A stretch of DNA of 64,000 nt, taken from contig DGVS01000007.1 of assembly GCA_002395065.1 (NCBI GenBank), forward strand, positions 1-64,000, read 5' to 3'. Source of the DNA: Caryophanales bacterium UBA4278. GTDB taxonomy: Bacteria; Bacillota_I; Bacilli_A; RFN20; CAG-826. Below the pieces are notes generated by a model. The model searched no databases and had not been told where the DNA came from. It was given only the letters and a program-made list of their open reading frames with translations. This document shows, one piece after another, positions 8,458 through 16,732 of the stretch. Numbering within the stretch: position 1 is the first letter of the stretch; each line of letters starts with the position of its first letter. A program made the translations under genes and the position numbers.

Positions 8458-8963
8458 GCAAGACCTTCAATGTAGTTGACAAAGATTTTTTTGCAATCCA
8501 GGTCAACCTCTTTAATAAATGCGTTCACAAATGGAATAAGGACATAGGTGTCCAACTCCGTTCTTACTCTTAGTGTGGCATAACTAGAATATTCTTCAAC
8601 TTTAACAACTTTTCCGATGAATTTTCCTTTGTAGAAAAAGACTTCGCAACCAATCAAATCATTGAAGAAATATGTGTCTTTTTTTAAGAAAGAACGAGCT
8701 TTTTCGACAAATAAATCTTTCTTTAAAAAGAGTTGTGCTTCTTCGATTGAAGAAATTTCTTCAAAAATGACTTGATCCATCGGTCCATTTTTAACATGTT
8801 TTTTGATAGTTAAAGATTTCCAAACTTCCCCATCTTCATTCATTAATAAAACGTGATTCCCCACTTTAAAACGAGAATCACGAAAATGAGTTGTTGGATA
8901 TATTCTAACTTCGCCTTTTAGTCCGACTGTTTTAACAATCGTACCAACTAAGAGATATTCCAT
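8454..8963 (-). CDS. rimM: Ribosome maturation factor RimM
   Basis: A protein of 169 residues with the RimM N-terminal beta-barrel (VGTIVKTVGLKGEVRIYP) and a C-terminal PRC-barrel domain ending in the typical IPFVNAFIKEVDLDCKKI segment. It assists maturation of the 30S head by binding S19. It overlaps trmD by four bases and abuts khpA with a one-base TAATG overlap, so the four genes are translationally coupled. Confidence 0.93.
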   Translation of the reverse strand: MEYLLVGTIVKTVGLKGEVRIYPTTHFRDSRFKVGNHVLLMNEDGEVWKSLTIKKHVKNGPMDQVIFEEISSIEEAQLFLKKDLFVEKARSFLKKDTYFFNDLIGCEVFFYKGKFIGKVVKVEEYSSYATLRVRTELDTYVLIPFVNAFIKEVDLDCKKIFVNYIEGLA

Positions 8964-9220
8964 TATTTTTCTTCGTCGAATGATTCGAACTTTAAGTAAA
9001 TATGTTTGTTTTCAGCTTTTGCAGCAATTGCCATAACTTCTCTTAAAGCATTGGCAACAGCACCCTTTTTGCCAATTAAACGAGCTGTATCTTCGTTTTC
9101 AGCACAAATTAAAAGGGTAACGTTTTTTTCATTATCACTTGGAAGTTCACGAACCATGATAGCTTCCGGATTGATTAAGAAAGGATCGACAATCGAGTGA
9201 ATGATCTTTTCGTAATCCAT
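8963..9220 (-). CDS. khpA: KhpA (YlqC) KH-domain RNA-binding protein
   Basis: An 85-residue single KH domain with the RNA-contact motif IGKKGAVANALREVM, found between rpsP and rimM as in most Bacillota. KhpA usually pairs with KhpB/Jag and influences cell division and RNA stability. Start overlaps the rpsP stop by one base. Confidence 0.92.
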   Translation of the reverse strand: MDYEKIIHSIVDPFLINPEAIMVRELPSDNEKNVTLLICAENEDTARLIGKKGAVANALREVMAIAAKAENKHIYLKFESFDEEK

Positions 9221-9495
9221 TATTTTGCTCCTTTTTTAGAAGCAACGTATTTTTGCATAATGCCTTTCTTGGTGAAGAGTGTGCGAATGGAATCAGATGG
9301 TTGAGCACCTTTTGATAACCAAACTAATGCTAATTCTTCGTTAATGTCGGCATTTTCTGGTCCTTTTGCTGGATCGAAGTAACCGATTTGTTCAACATAA
9401 CGTCCATCACGGGCAAAACGTGAATCGGCAACAACGACACGGTAGATTGGATCTTTGTGACGTCCAATACGGGTTAATCTAATTTTGACTGACAT
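9220..9495 (-). CDS. rpsP: 30S ribosomal protein S16
   Basis: A 91-residue S16 with the family start VKIRLTRIGRHKDPIYRVVVADSR shortened here to its core RLTRIGRHKDPIYRVVVADS and the conserved GYFDP motif. It heads the minus-strand block. A strong Shine-Dalgarno (AAGGAG) stands ahead of the ATG, and a consensus promoter lies 28-55 bases upstream of the gene. Confidence 0.96.
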   Translation of the reverse strand: MSVKIRLTRIGRHKDPIYRVVVADSRFARDGRYVEQIGYFDPAKGPENADINEELALVWLSKGAQPSDSIRTLFTKKGIMQKYVASKKGAK

Positions 9496-9522
9496 AAGTT
9501 ATTCTCCTTTTCGTCGATGTTT

Positions 9523-9550
9523 ATTATATAAATAATATTGTTAGTGTCAA
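9523..9550 (-). promoter_or_regulatory. Promoter of the rpsP-khpA-rimM-trmD operon
   Basis: Read on the minus strand: TTGACA (9545-9550), 16-base spacer, TATAAT (9523-9528). Both hexamers are perfect. The predicted start near 9516 gives a short leader with a strong Shine-Dalgarno. Confidence 0.88.
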
Positions 9551-9591
9551 GTATTTTTACTTAACACCTTATAATTTCCTTTATAATTTTG

Positions 9592-9620
9592 TTGATTAAC
9601 AAAACCATATTTGATAGTAT
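9592..9620 (+). promoter_or_regulatory. Candidate rplS promoter
   Basis: TTGATT (9592-9597), 17-base spacer, TAGTAT (9615-9620), start near 9627. Two further TATAAT boxes at 9570-9575 and 9582-9587 are alternatives without a good -35. Confidence 0.55.
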
Positions 9621-9626
9621 CTTACT

Positions 9627-9716
9627 TGCGAGTTTTAAAAACTCGATGCAGACGTTCCGCTTTCAAGTCATGATATGAACGCCCTAAGAAATACTAGTTA
9701 GAGGAGGCAAAAAGAC
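9627..9716 (+). promoter_or_regulatory. Structured rplS leader, candidate L19 autoregulatory leader
   Basis: The leader folds into a first hairpin, CGAGTT (9629-9634) with AACTCG (9640-9645), and a second, CGTTC (9653-9657) with GAACG (9677-9681), the second with the sequence GTTCCGC in its 5' arm. Bacillota rplS genes often carry an L19-binding leader with two short hairpins before the Shine-Dalgarno; GAGGAGG here is at 9701-9707. Assignment to that Rfam family was not tested. Confidence 0.5.
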
Positions 9717-10064
9717 ATGAACACAAATATTGTTAATGAAATTACCGCTCGCCAACTTCGCAACGATGTCCCAGAATTCAAAGGTGGTGACACTGTCAAA
9801 GTTAGCGTTCGTATTATTGAAAACAATAAGGAACGTATCCAAGTCTTCCAAGGCGTCGTTATGCAACGCCGCGGCTCCGGTGTCAGTGAGACCTTCACTG
9901 TAAGAAAAATTTCTTCAGGTGTTGGCGTTGAAAGAACATTCCCTATTCACTCCCCAGCAATCGCTAAGATTGAAGTTGTGAAACATGGTAAGGTTCGTCG
10001 TAGTAGAATTACCTACTTACGTAATCGCTCTGGCAAAGCCGCTCGTATTAAAGAAGTTATCTAA
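9717..10064 (+). CDS. rplS: 50S ribosomal protein L19
   Basis: A 115-residue L19 with the typical block FKGGDTVKVSVRIIENNKER and the C-terminal RRSRITYLRNRSGKAARIKE. L19 sits at the 30S-50S interface. The gene has its own promoter and structured leader because the rpsP block that normally precedes it is inverted. GAGGAGG lies nine bases upstream of the ATG. Confidence 0.96.
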   Translation: MNTNIVNEITARQLRNDVPEFKGGDTVKVSVRIIENNKERIQVFQGVVMQRRGSGVSETFTVRKISSGVGVERTFPIHSPAIAKIEVVKHGKVRRSRITYLRNRSGKAARIKEVI

Positions 10065-10080
10065 GATACGAAGCTTAATA

Positions 10081-10107
10081 AAACCCGTCATTTGGCGGGT
10101 TTTTATT
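10081..10107 (+). terminator. Terminator of rplS
   Basis: AAACCCG (10081-10087) pairs with CGGGTTT (10096-10102), followed by T-rich sequence. Confidence 0.85.
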
Positions 10108-10149
10108 TTGCACTCATACATCATAGTTGGCGTCCGAAACTTTGTTTTG

Positions 10150-10178
10150 TTACCAAACTATTTTCGAGAGTGTATAAT
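10150..10178 (+). promoter_or_regulatory. lepB promoter, predicted leaderless
   Basis: TTACCA (10150-10155), 17-base spacer, TATAAT (10173-10178). The hexamer ends six bases before the lepB ATG at 10185, so the transcript should begin at the start codon. No Shine-Dalgarno is present. Confidence 0.75.
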
Positions 10179-10184
10179 AGGTGC

Positions 10185-10904
10185 ATGAGCGAAAAACTGT
10201 TAAGCGAAAAACAAATTAAGCGTCGTGTTCTTTGGGACAAGATTACTTTTGTTTTGGTCGCTGTATTCTTAGCGCTTAGTGCAGTTTTCTCCGTGACATT
10301 AATTTATCAAAAAACATATTTCGAGATTAAATGGATCAATGGACAATCCATGTATCCAACTTTCAATAAAGATGCCGTTGATCGAAACGGAAAGCCAAAA
10401 GGTAAGACCGGTATGGGCGCCTTTAATGGTGATAAAAACTTTGATGTTGTTATTTGGGATGGTCATGAAGCTACAATGAACAAGATGGAACGTTTTGATG
10501 TTGTCATTCTTGCCAAAAACGATACCAAAGACCTTATTAAACGAGTTATTGCTTTTCCAGGTGAAACGTTCTACTTTGGAAGCGGAGATGATAACGGTAA
10601 TTTATATTTGCAAAATAACCAAGGATTGTTTGATTATGTCGAACAACCTGTTGGAGAATCTTATATTCGTGAAGGTATTTATGATGGTTATCAAACTCCA
10701 ACAACATTAGGACCAAACGAGTATTTTGTTTGTGGTGATAACCGTGGTCATTCGGATGATTCGAGATTTTTTGGTCCGATAGATCGAAGCAAAATTTTGG
10801 GTATTGTTGTTGCAGTGGTTGGAAAAGCCGATGCAATTCTTAATGATGCTGGTTCACTTGTTTACACTAATCTTCGTATTGGCTGGCCGAGGTGGATTAA
10901 ATGA
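10185..10904 (+). CDS. lepB: Signal peptidase I
   Basis: A protein of 239 residues: one N-terminal membrane helix (about residues 21-41), the nucleophile Ser55 in NGQSMYP, the general base Lys119 in IKRVIAFPGE, and the GDNRGHSDDSRFFG box. It removes signal peptides from exported proteins, several of which are encoded downstream. The Ser-Lys distance (64 residues) is longer than in Bacillus SipS because of a glycine/lysine-rich insert at about residues 62-95. Longer reading frames upstream run through the promoter and are rejected. Overlaps rbgA by four bases. Context rplS-lepB-rbgA-rnhB is common in Bacillota. Confidence 0.93.
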   Translation: MSEKLLSEKQIKRRVLWDKITFVLVAVFLALSAVFSVTLIYQKTYFEIKWINGQSMYPTFNKDAVDRNGKPKGKTGMGAFNGDKNFDVVIWDGHEATMNKMERFDVVILAKNDTKDLIKRVIAFPGETFYFGSGDDNGNLYLQNNQGLFDYVEQPVGESYIREGIYDGYQTPTTLGPNEYFVCGDNRGHSDDSRFFGPIDRSKILGIVVAVVGKADAILNDAGSLVYTNLRIGWPRWIK

Positions 10905-11749
10905 GCCAACAAATTCATTGGTTCCCTGGGCACATGAAAAAAGCCCAGATTGAAATTGAAAAGAAAGTTAAACTTGTTGATTGTGTTATCGAACTTTTAG
11001 ATGCTCGCATTCCATTAGCAAGTCGTAATGAGACTCTTTATAAGATTACTCAGAGCAAACTTCGCTTAGTTGTTTTAACAAAGGCTGATTTGGCCGATGA
11101 AGAAGAAACCAAAAAATGGGAAATTTACTTTAAAAATGGCGGTTCTGCGGTGATTTTTGCAGATTTAAACAAATCTAACGATATCCAAAACATTATTAAA
11201 AATGTTGAAAAACTAGGTGAAGCAAAACAACAAAAACTAGTTTCTAAAGGAATGAAACCTCAGCCGATTCGTGCCATGATCATTGGTATTCCGAATGTTG
11301 GTAAATCAACTTTAATCAACAAACTATCAAAACGTCACTCAGCTTCTGTTCAAAATAAACCAGGACACACTAAGTCTCAACAATTAATAAAAGTATCAAA
11401 CCGCTTTGAACTTCTTGATACTCCGGGAATACTACAGAATTCATATGAAGACAAAAATAAAGCAATGCTTTTAGCATTAACCGGTTCAATTAAAAGAGAA
11501 ATTCTTCCAACTGAAGAAGTTGCTGAAGTTGCCTATAAATACATGCGTGAGTATTATTTTAAAAATTTAAAAGAGCGCTTTGTTTATTTAGAAGAGAACG
11601 ATTCCTTTGTGGATGCATTTACAAAAATCGCCCGTTCTAGAGGCTATTTAGCAAAAGGCGTGGAAGATACAGGCAAGGCCATGGAGGTCTTCTTAAACGA
11701 GCTCAAGAATGGCCAAATTGGGCGAGTTAGTTTTGAAAGAGCAAACTAA
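10901..11749 (+). CDS. rbgA: Ribosome biogenesis GTPase RbgA (YlqF)
   Basis: A protein of 282 residues with the circularly permuted GTPase order: G4 TKAD near residue 59, G1 GIPNVGKST near 130, and G3 DTPG near 174. The N-terminal HWFPGHMKKA motif and C-terminal RbgA domain are typical. It acts in late 50S assembly. The start overlaps the lepB stop (ATGA), so expression depends on the lepB transcript. Confidence 0.94.
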   Translation: MSQQIHWFPGHMKKAQIEIEKKVKLVDCVIELLDARIPLASRNETLYKITQSKLRLVVLTKADLADEEETKKWEIYFKNGGSAVIFADLNKSNDIQNIIKNVEKLGEAKQQKLVSKGMKPQPIRAMIIGIPNVGKSTLINKLSKRHSASVQNKPGHTKSQQLIKVSNRFELLDTPGILQNSYEDKNKAMLLALTGSIKREILPTEEVAEVAYKYMREYYFKNLKERFVYLEENDSFVDAFTKIARSRGYLAKGVEDTGKAMEVFLNELKNGQIGRVSFERAN

Positions 11750-11751
11750 AA

Positions 11752-12384
11752 ATGGGCTTAACTTACCAAGACCAATTTTATTCAGACAAAGTTCAATTAA
11801 TTGTTGGAACAGATGAAGCTGGACGAGGACCTTTAGCTGGTCCTGTTGTTGCTGCTGCGGTTATACTTCCAAAGGATTATAAGAACGATAGAATCAATGA
11901 TTCTAAACAACTGAGCGAAAAACAAAGAGAAGCATTATTTACCGAGATACATGAACACGCTCTAGCGATTGGTGTTGGCGTTGTTAGTGCCGATGAAATT
12001 GATCAAATCAATATTTATGAAGCAGCGCGAAAAGCAATGAAACTTGCGATTGCTGATATGAAACATAGTTTTGATCTAGTTTTAACAGATTGTATGAAAC
12101 TTCCTGGATACGATGTTCCGGTAATTGATATTGTTAAAGGTGATGCGAAGGCTTTACCGATTGCTGCAGCATCGATTATTGCAAAAGTTACACGTGATCG
12201 AATGATGGATGAACTCGATTCCCAATTCCCAAATTTTCATTTTTCAAAAAATAAAGGTTACGGAACCAAAGAACATTTGGACGCATTAAAAAAATTCGGC
12301 CCAATCGAGCATATTCATAGAAAAACTTTTAAACCTGTAGAAAAAATCATCCATGGTGAGATGAATTTATTTGAAGACTTTTAA
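11752..12384 (+). CDS. rnhB: Ribonuclease HII
   Basis: A protein of 210 residues with the RNase HII signature GTDEAGRGPLAGPVV (catalytic Asp21, Glu22), the further catalytic aspartate in LTDCMKLP and the KGDAKALPIAAASIIAKVTR block. It removes ribonucleotides from DNA and RNA primers. It begins three bases after rbgA, as in Bacillus. Confidence 0.95.
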   Translation: MGLTYQDQFYSDKVQLIVGTDEAGRGPLAGPVVAAAVILPKDYKNDRINDSKQLSEKQREALFTEIHEHALAIGVGVVSADEIDQINIYEAARKAMKLAIADMKHSFDLVLTDCMKLPGYDVPVIDIVKGDAKALPIAAASIIAKVTRDRMMDELDSQFPNFHFSKNKGYGTKEHLDALKKFGPIEHIHRKTFKPVEKIIHGEMNLFEDF

Positions 12385-12441
12385 AACTTTTTGAAAATTT
12401 CCTTTCATTTTTGCGAATAAAGATAGTGAAAGGATTTTTTT

Positions 12442-13245
12442 ATGAAAGCTCGAAATATACTTATCTACTTATCCATGCTTTACAAGGGCGATTTTGATCG
12501 AATTTACTCGTCCTTAGTCAATCATGAAGACTTGCCATCTGACGAGGAAATGCAAGAAGTGATTAAGAAAGTTACATCACCTTGCATCACGATTCTGGAT
12601 GAAGACTACCCAGAATATCTTAAGCAAAAGGTTTTTCATCCTCCTTTTGTTCTTTATTACTATGGAGACATCTCTCTTATTAAGGATGAAAATAAAAACA
12701 TTGCCTTTATTGGTTCAAGAATGTGTTCTATTTATGGACAAAATATGACTCAAAAAATTGTTTCGGAGGTCTCGGAAAAATATAACATCGTCTCGGGTTT
12801 AGCTAAAGGAATTGATTCATGCGCGCACGCTACGTGCATAAATAAATTAGGAAAAACAATAGCGGTGCTTGGATCAGGAATTGATTATTGTTATCCGTCA
12901 AAGAATCAAGGGTTATATGAACAAATTAAGAAAAAAGGCCTGGTAATTTCCGAATATCCTGTCGACACACCACCTTCAGCAAGAAATTTTCCAATGCGCA
13001 ATCGTCTCATTGTTGGACTATCTCGCCTAATTGTTATCACCGAGGCTAACAAACATTCTGGAACACAGATTTCTACAGCTTTTGCCCTTCAATCAGGAAA
13101 GGATGTTTGTTGTGTTCCTTTTCCAGCGACAAAGAACTCTCTTTGTAACCATTTAATTAAACAAGGAGCATACCTTGTTGAGGATGCAAAAGACATATTT
13201 GATGTGATTGAGTGGAGTGGTAGTGGTCCTCTTTTCAGCATCTAA
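12442..13245 (+). CDS. dprA: DNA processing protein DprA
   Basis: A protein of 267 residues with the Rossmann-like DprA core: IGSRMCSIYGQ, SGLAKGIDSCAH, AVLGSGIDYCYP and FPMRNRLI. DprA loads RecA onto incoming single-stranded DNA in natural transformation. It stands immediately before topA, as in most Bacillota. An AAAGGA site lies eight bases before the ATG. Other competence genes are not recognised here, although a secretion-type ATPase begins at the right edge. Confidence 0.92.
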   Translation: MKARNILIYLSMLYKGDFDRIYSSLVNHEDLPSDEEMQEVIKKVTSPCITILDEDYPEYLKQKVFHPPFVLYYYGDISLIKDENKNIAFIGSRMCSIYGQNMTQKIVSEVSEKYNIVSGLAKGIDSCAHATCINKLGKTIAVLGSGIDYCYPSKNQGLYEQIKKKGLVISEYPVDTPPSARNFPMRNRLIVGLSRLIVITEANKHSGTQISTAFALQSGKDVCCVPFPATKNSLCNHLIKQGAYLVEDAKDIFDVIEWSGSGPLFSI

Positions 13246-13289
13246 AAAATATTAAAGAAATATATTTATTCTTTAATCAAATAAGGTGT

Positions 13290-13318
13290 TTGACTTATGC
13301 GTACTAAACCAATATATT
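13290..13318 (+). promoter_or_regulatory. topA promoter
   Basis: TTGACT (13290-13295), 17-base spacer, TATATT (13313-13318). The start codon at 13330 is only 11 bases beyond the -10, leaving a leader of about five bases. An in-frame ATG at 13297 lies inside the promoter and is excluded. Confidence 0.7.
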
Positions 13319-13329
13319 TTTATGGCGAT

Positions 13330-15417
13330 ATGAAGCTAGTTATTGTTGAATCACCAAACAAATGTCATACCATCCAACGCTACTTAGGCGATGAATATGT
13401 CGTCTTAGCTAGCAAGGGTCATATTAGAGATCTTTCCACTAGTGGAAAGGGTGGTTATGGTGTGGATGTAAATAACGATTTTAAAGCTTCTTATGTAATT
13501 ACAAAATCAAAGTATCCAACCGTTAATGAACTCAAGAATGCTGCACGCCAAGCAGACGAAGTTCTGCTTGCAACCGACCCTGACCGAGAAGGGGAAGCGA
13601 TCGCTTGGCACTTAACTCAAGTTTTAGGACTTGATCCTTTAACAACAAAACGTTTAGAGTTCCATGAAATTACACGCGCATCTATTAGTGAAGCAATTAA
13701 ACATCCTCGCACAATTGATATGAATCTTGTTAACTCTCAAGAAACACGTCGTATTATCGACCGTATCATGGGATTTAAATTATCTGGATTAGTTCAGAAA
13801 AAGATTAAATCTAAATCAGCTGGACGTGTCCAATCTGCGACTTTAAAAATGATTACAGATCACGATAAAGAAATTGCCGAATTTGTTCCTGAAGAATACT
13901 GGCGATTAGTTGTTGAATTTTCTAAAAATAACCGTAAATTCTCGGCTGAATTTGATAAATACGGTCAAATCAAAGAGATTCCAAATAAGGAAACGAATGA
14001 CAAAATTCGTTCTGTGTTAGGAAAGGAAATTGTTGTTAAAGAAATTAAGAAAAGCGTAAAGAGTGTTGAATCCAAACCAGCCTTTACAACCTCATCTTTG
14101 CAACAAGAAGCATTTAACGTTTATCACTTCTCAACCAAGAAGACATCGGAACTCGCTCAAGAATTATATGAAGGTATCAATCTTGGAGATGAACATGTTG
14201 GTTTAATCACATATATTCGTACTGACTCAACGTATCTTTCTGATACTTTCGTTGAAAGAGCAACCAACTACATCACTGAAAAATTTGGTAAAGAATATGT
14301 TGGCAAGAGAAAAATCGTTAAACAAGCTCAAGCCCAAAACGCTCATGAAGCAATTCGTCCAACAAGTAATCATAGAACACCTGAATCAATTAAAGGAGCT
14401 TTGTTTGCAAATGCAAAATCAAAGGCAAACGATCTTTATAAACTATATAAATTAATTTATGAACGAACGTTGGCTTCTTTAATGGTCGCTAAAAAGGAAT
14501 CTGTTGAGAAAGTTACATTTGAATCAAACGGTGTTGAATTTAAATCTGAATACACTTCAACCATCTTTGATGGTTATACAAAGATTTATTCTGCTGAAAA
14601 GCAAGAGGAAAAAGCTAACCCAAAATTTGCTGAAGGCGAAAAACTTGAAATCATAAATATTGTTAATGAACAAAAATTTACTCAACCTCCAGCAAAACTT
14701 AATGAAGCAAAAGTTGTTAAGTTAATGGAAGAAAAAGGAATCGGACGTCCATCAACTTATGCCTCAACAATTGATACTTTATTAAAAAGAAAGTATATTG
14801 AGTCAAAACAAGGACAATTCGAGACAACCGAACAAGGCAAGAAAACTTCAATTGTTCTAAATAAATATTTCCCATCCTTAATCGATGTTAAATATACTGC
14901 TAATATGGAATCTTATCTGGATAAAATTCAGGAAGGCGACGTATCAAGAAGTGAAGTTCTTCATAAATTTTATGATGAGTTTATCAAAATCGCTGAAGAT
15001 GCTAGCAAAAAAATGTATAAAGATGAAGATGTACCAATTGGCCGTAAATGTCCAAAATGTGGTGCTGAACTCGTAATGAAAAAAGGTAAGTTCGGAGACT
15101 TCATCGGATGCTCGAATTTCCCAGAATGTGACTATTGCGAAAACGAAACCCAACTCGAATATACTGGTGAGAATTGTCCAGTATGCGGTAAACCTTTGGT
15201 TTATAGACGTAGTAAAAAAGGCAAAAAATTTATTGCTTGCTCCAACTATCCACATTGCGATTACATCAAAAGTGAAAAGAAACCACTCGAGGTTGTTGGT
15301 AAGTGTCCAGAATGTGGCGGAGATCTTGTAAAAAGAAAAGCTCGTGGTCGCGAAATCATTGGCTGTTCAAACTATCCAAGATGTCATCACATTGAATATC
15401 CGAAAAAGTCGAGTTAA
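13330..15417 (+). CDS. topA: DNA topoisomerase I
   Basis: A protein of 695 residues. Toprim domain at the N-terminus (IVESPNKCHTIQRYLG, ATDPDREGEAIAWHL), active-site tyrosine at about residue 295 in GLITYIRTDS, and three C-terminal four-cysteine zinc repeats of the CPKCG...GCSNFPECDY type (15049-15405). It relaxes negative supercoils. The start at 13330 gives the canonical MKLVIVESP N-terminus and clears the promoter. The stop codon lies in the loop of its terminator. Confidence 0.95.
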   Translation: MKLVIVESPNKCHTIQRYLGDEYVVLASKGHIRDLSTSGKGGYGVDVNNDFKASYVITKSKYPTVNELKNAARQADEVLLATDPDREGEAIAWHLTQVLGLDPLTTKRLEFHEITRASISEAIKHPRTIDMNLVNSQETRRIIDRIMGFKLSGLVQKKIKSKSAGRVQSATLKMITDHDKEIAEFVPEEYWRLVVEFSKNNRKFSAEFDKYGQIKEIPNKETNDKIRSVLGKEIVVKEIKKSVKSVESKPAFTTSSLQQEAFNVYHFSTKKTSELAQELYEGINLGDEHVGLITYIRTDSTYLSDTFVERATNYITEKFGKEYVGKRKIVKQAQAQNAHEAIRPTSNHRTPESIKGALFANAKSKANDLYKLYKLIYERTLASLMVAKKESVEKVTFESNGVEFKSEYTSTIFDGYTKIYSAEKQEEKANPKFAEGEKLEIINIVNEQKFTQPPAKLNEAKVVKLMEEKGIGRPSTYASTIDTLLKRKYIESKQGQFETTEQGKKTSIVLNKYFPSLIDVKYTANMESYLDKIQEGDVSRSEVLHKFYDEFIKIAEDASKKMYKDEDVPIGRKCPKCGAELVMKKGKFGDFIGCSNFPECDYCENETQLEYTGENCPVCGKPLVYRRSKKGKKFIACSNYPHCDYIKSEKKPLEVVGKCPECGGDLVKRKARGREIIGCSNYPRCHHIEYPKKSS

Positions 15418-15433
15418 TTCTCGGCTTTTTTGT
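15403..15433 (+). terminator. Terminator of topA, fused to the trmFO promoter
   Basis: AAAAAGTCGAG (15403-15413) pairs with CTCGGCTTTTT (15420-15430). The T run leads directly into the TATAAT of the next gene at 15434. Confidence 0.85.
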
Positions 15434-15439
15434 TATAAT
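15434..15439 (+). promoter_or_regulatory. -10 box of trmFO, predicted leaderless
   Basis: TATAAT directly after the terminator T run, ending six bases before the ATG at 15446. No Shine-Dalgarno and no convincing -35 are present. Confidence 0.65.
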
Positions 15440-15445
15440 ACTCGC

Positions 15446-16732
15446 ATGAAAAAGGTGAATGTTATTGGCGGTGGATTAGCAGGGTCAGAAGCATGTTATT
15501 TTTTGCTAAAACAAGGATATGAAGTACACCTTTATGAGAAAAGACCAAACGAAATGACGCCAGCCCATCATACCGGTTTATTTGGCGAACTTGTTTGTTC
15601 AAATTCTCTTAAGTCAAAAAGACTTGATAATGCATGTGGATTGCTCAAAGAAGAGATGCGCCATCTCGGCTCAATTATGATGGAAGCAGCTCTTAAAACC
15701 GAGGTTCCTAGTGGAAATGCTTTAAGTGTAGATCGTGAGAGATTTGCAGAGAAAATCACCGCAATTCTCGGTTCTTTTTCTAATTTTCATGTACATCATG
15801 AAGATGTTAAAGAACCAAAAGAAGGTGTGACAATTATTGCAACTGGTCCTTTAACTAGTGAAGGTTTAGCGTCATATTTAATGAAGCAAGTTGGACAGGA
15901 GTCTTTGTTCTTCTTTGATGCCTCGGCACCAATTGTAAAACGCGAATCTATTAACATGGAAATTGCTTACAAAAAAGCACGCTATGACCAAGGCGATGAC
16001 TCATACATTAACTGCCCGTTTTCCGAAGAACAATACAACAAATTTTATGATGAATTAACTCATGCTGAATTAGCAATGGTCCATGATTTTGATAAAAACT
16101 ATTTTGAAGGTTGTATGCCGATTGAAGTTATGGCTAAAAGAGGCCGTGACACACTTCGATACGGGCCTATGAAACCAAAAGGTTTACAAATGATGGATAG
16201 ACCAAAAGCCTATGCAGTGGTTCAATTAAGACAAGATAATCAGTTTGGTGACCTTTACAATATTGTGGGATTTCAGACGAATTTAACTTACCCAGAACAA
16301 AAACGTGTCTTTAGAATGATACCTGGTTTAGAAAAAGCAGAGTTCGTACGTTATGGTTTAATGCACAAAAACATGTATTTGTGTTCTCCGTTAATTCTCA
16401 ATGACAAGCTTGAAATGAAAACAAATCCGAATGTGTTTTTGGCTGGTCAATTAATTGGTGTTGAAGGTTATGTTGAATCGGCTGCAATGGGTATTCTTGC
16501 CGCAATTTACGCTTATGAAAAAATGGAAAATAAACAGTTTCCAGAACTTCCAATTAATACAATGATTGGTTCGTTAAAGAATTATGTAATTAATGCAAAT
16601 CCTAAAGATTTTTCACCAATGAACGCAAATTTCGGTATTTTTTACGGAGCATCAAATCACTCTCGTGAAGAGCTTGTTAATCAGTCATTAAAACTCATTG
16701 ATGAGTGGAAAGAAAAACTAAATGTTAAGTGA
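15446..16732 (+). CDS. trmFO: Methylenetetrahydrofolate-tRNA-(uracil-5)-methyltransferase TrmFO
   Basis: A protein of 428 residues with the N-terminal FAD-binding motif VIGGGLAGSEAC and family blocks GLFGELVCSNSLKS and QLIGVEGYVESAAMG. It makes the T54 of tRNA TpsiC arms using folate and FAD. In the order topA-trmFO-xerC as in Bacillus. Start chosen from homology and the promoter position. Overlaps xerC by eleven bases. Confidence 0.95.
   Translation: MKKVNVIGGGLAGSEACYFLLKQGYEVHLYEKRPNEMTPAHHTGLFGELVCSNSLKSKRLDNACGLLKEEMRHLGSIMMEAALKTEVPSGNALSVDRERFAEKITAILGSFSNFHVHHEDVKEPKEGVTIIATGPLTSEGLASYLMKQVGQESLFFFDASAPIVKRESINMEIAYKKARYDQGDDSYINCPFSEEQYNKFYDELTHAELAMVHDFDKNYFEGCMPIEVMAKRGRDTLRYGPMKPKGLQMMDRPKAYAVVQLRQDNQFGDLYNIVGFQTNLTYPEQKRVFRMIPGLEKAEFVRYGLMHKNMYLCSPLILNDKLEMKTNPNVFLAGQLIGVEGYVESAAMGILAAIYAYEKMENKQFPELPINTMIGSLKNYVINANPKDFSPMNANFGIFYGASNHSREELVNQSLKLIDEWKEKLNVK

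Noticed and set aside
13297..13329. Upstream ATG for topA
   Set aside because: It lies within the spacer of the TTGACT-17-TATATT promoter, and the protein aligns from the ATG at 13330.
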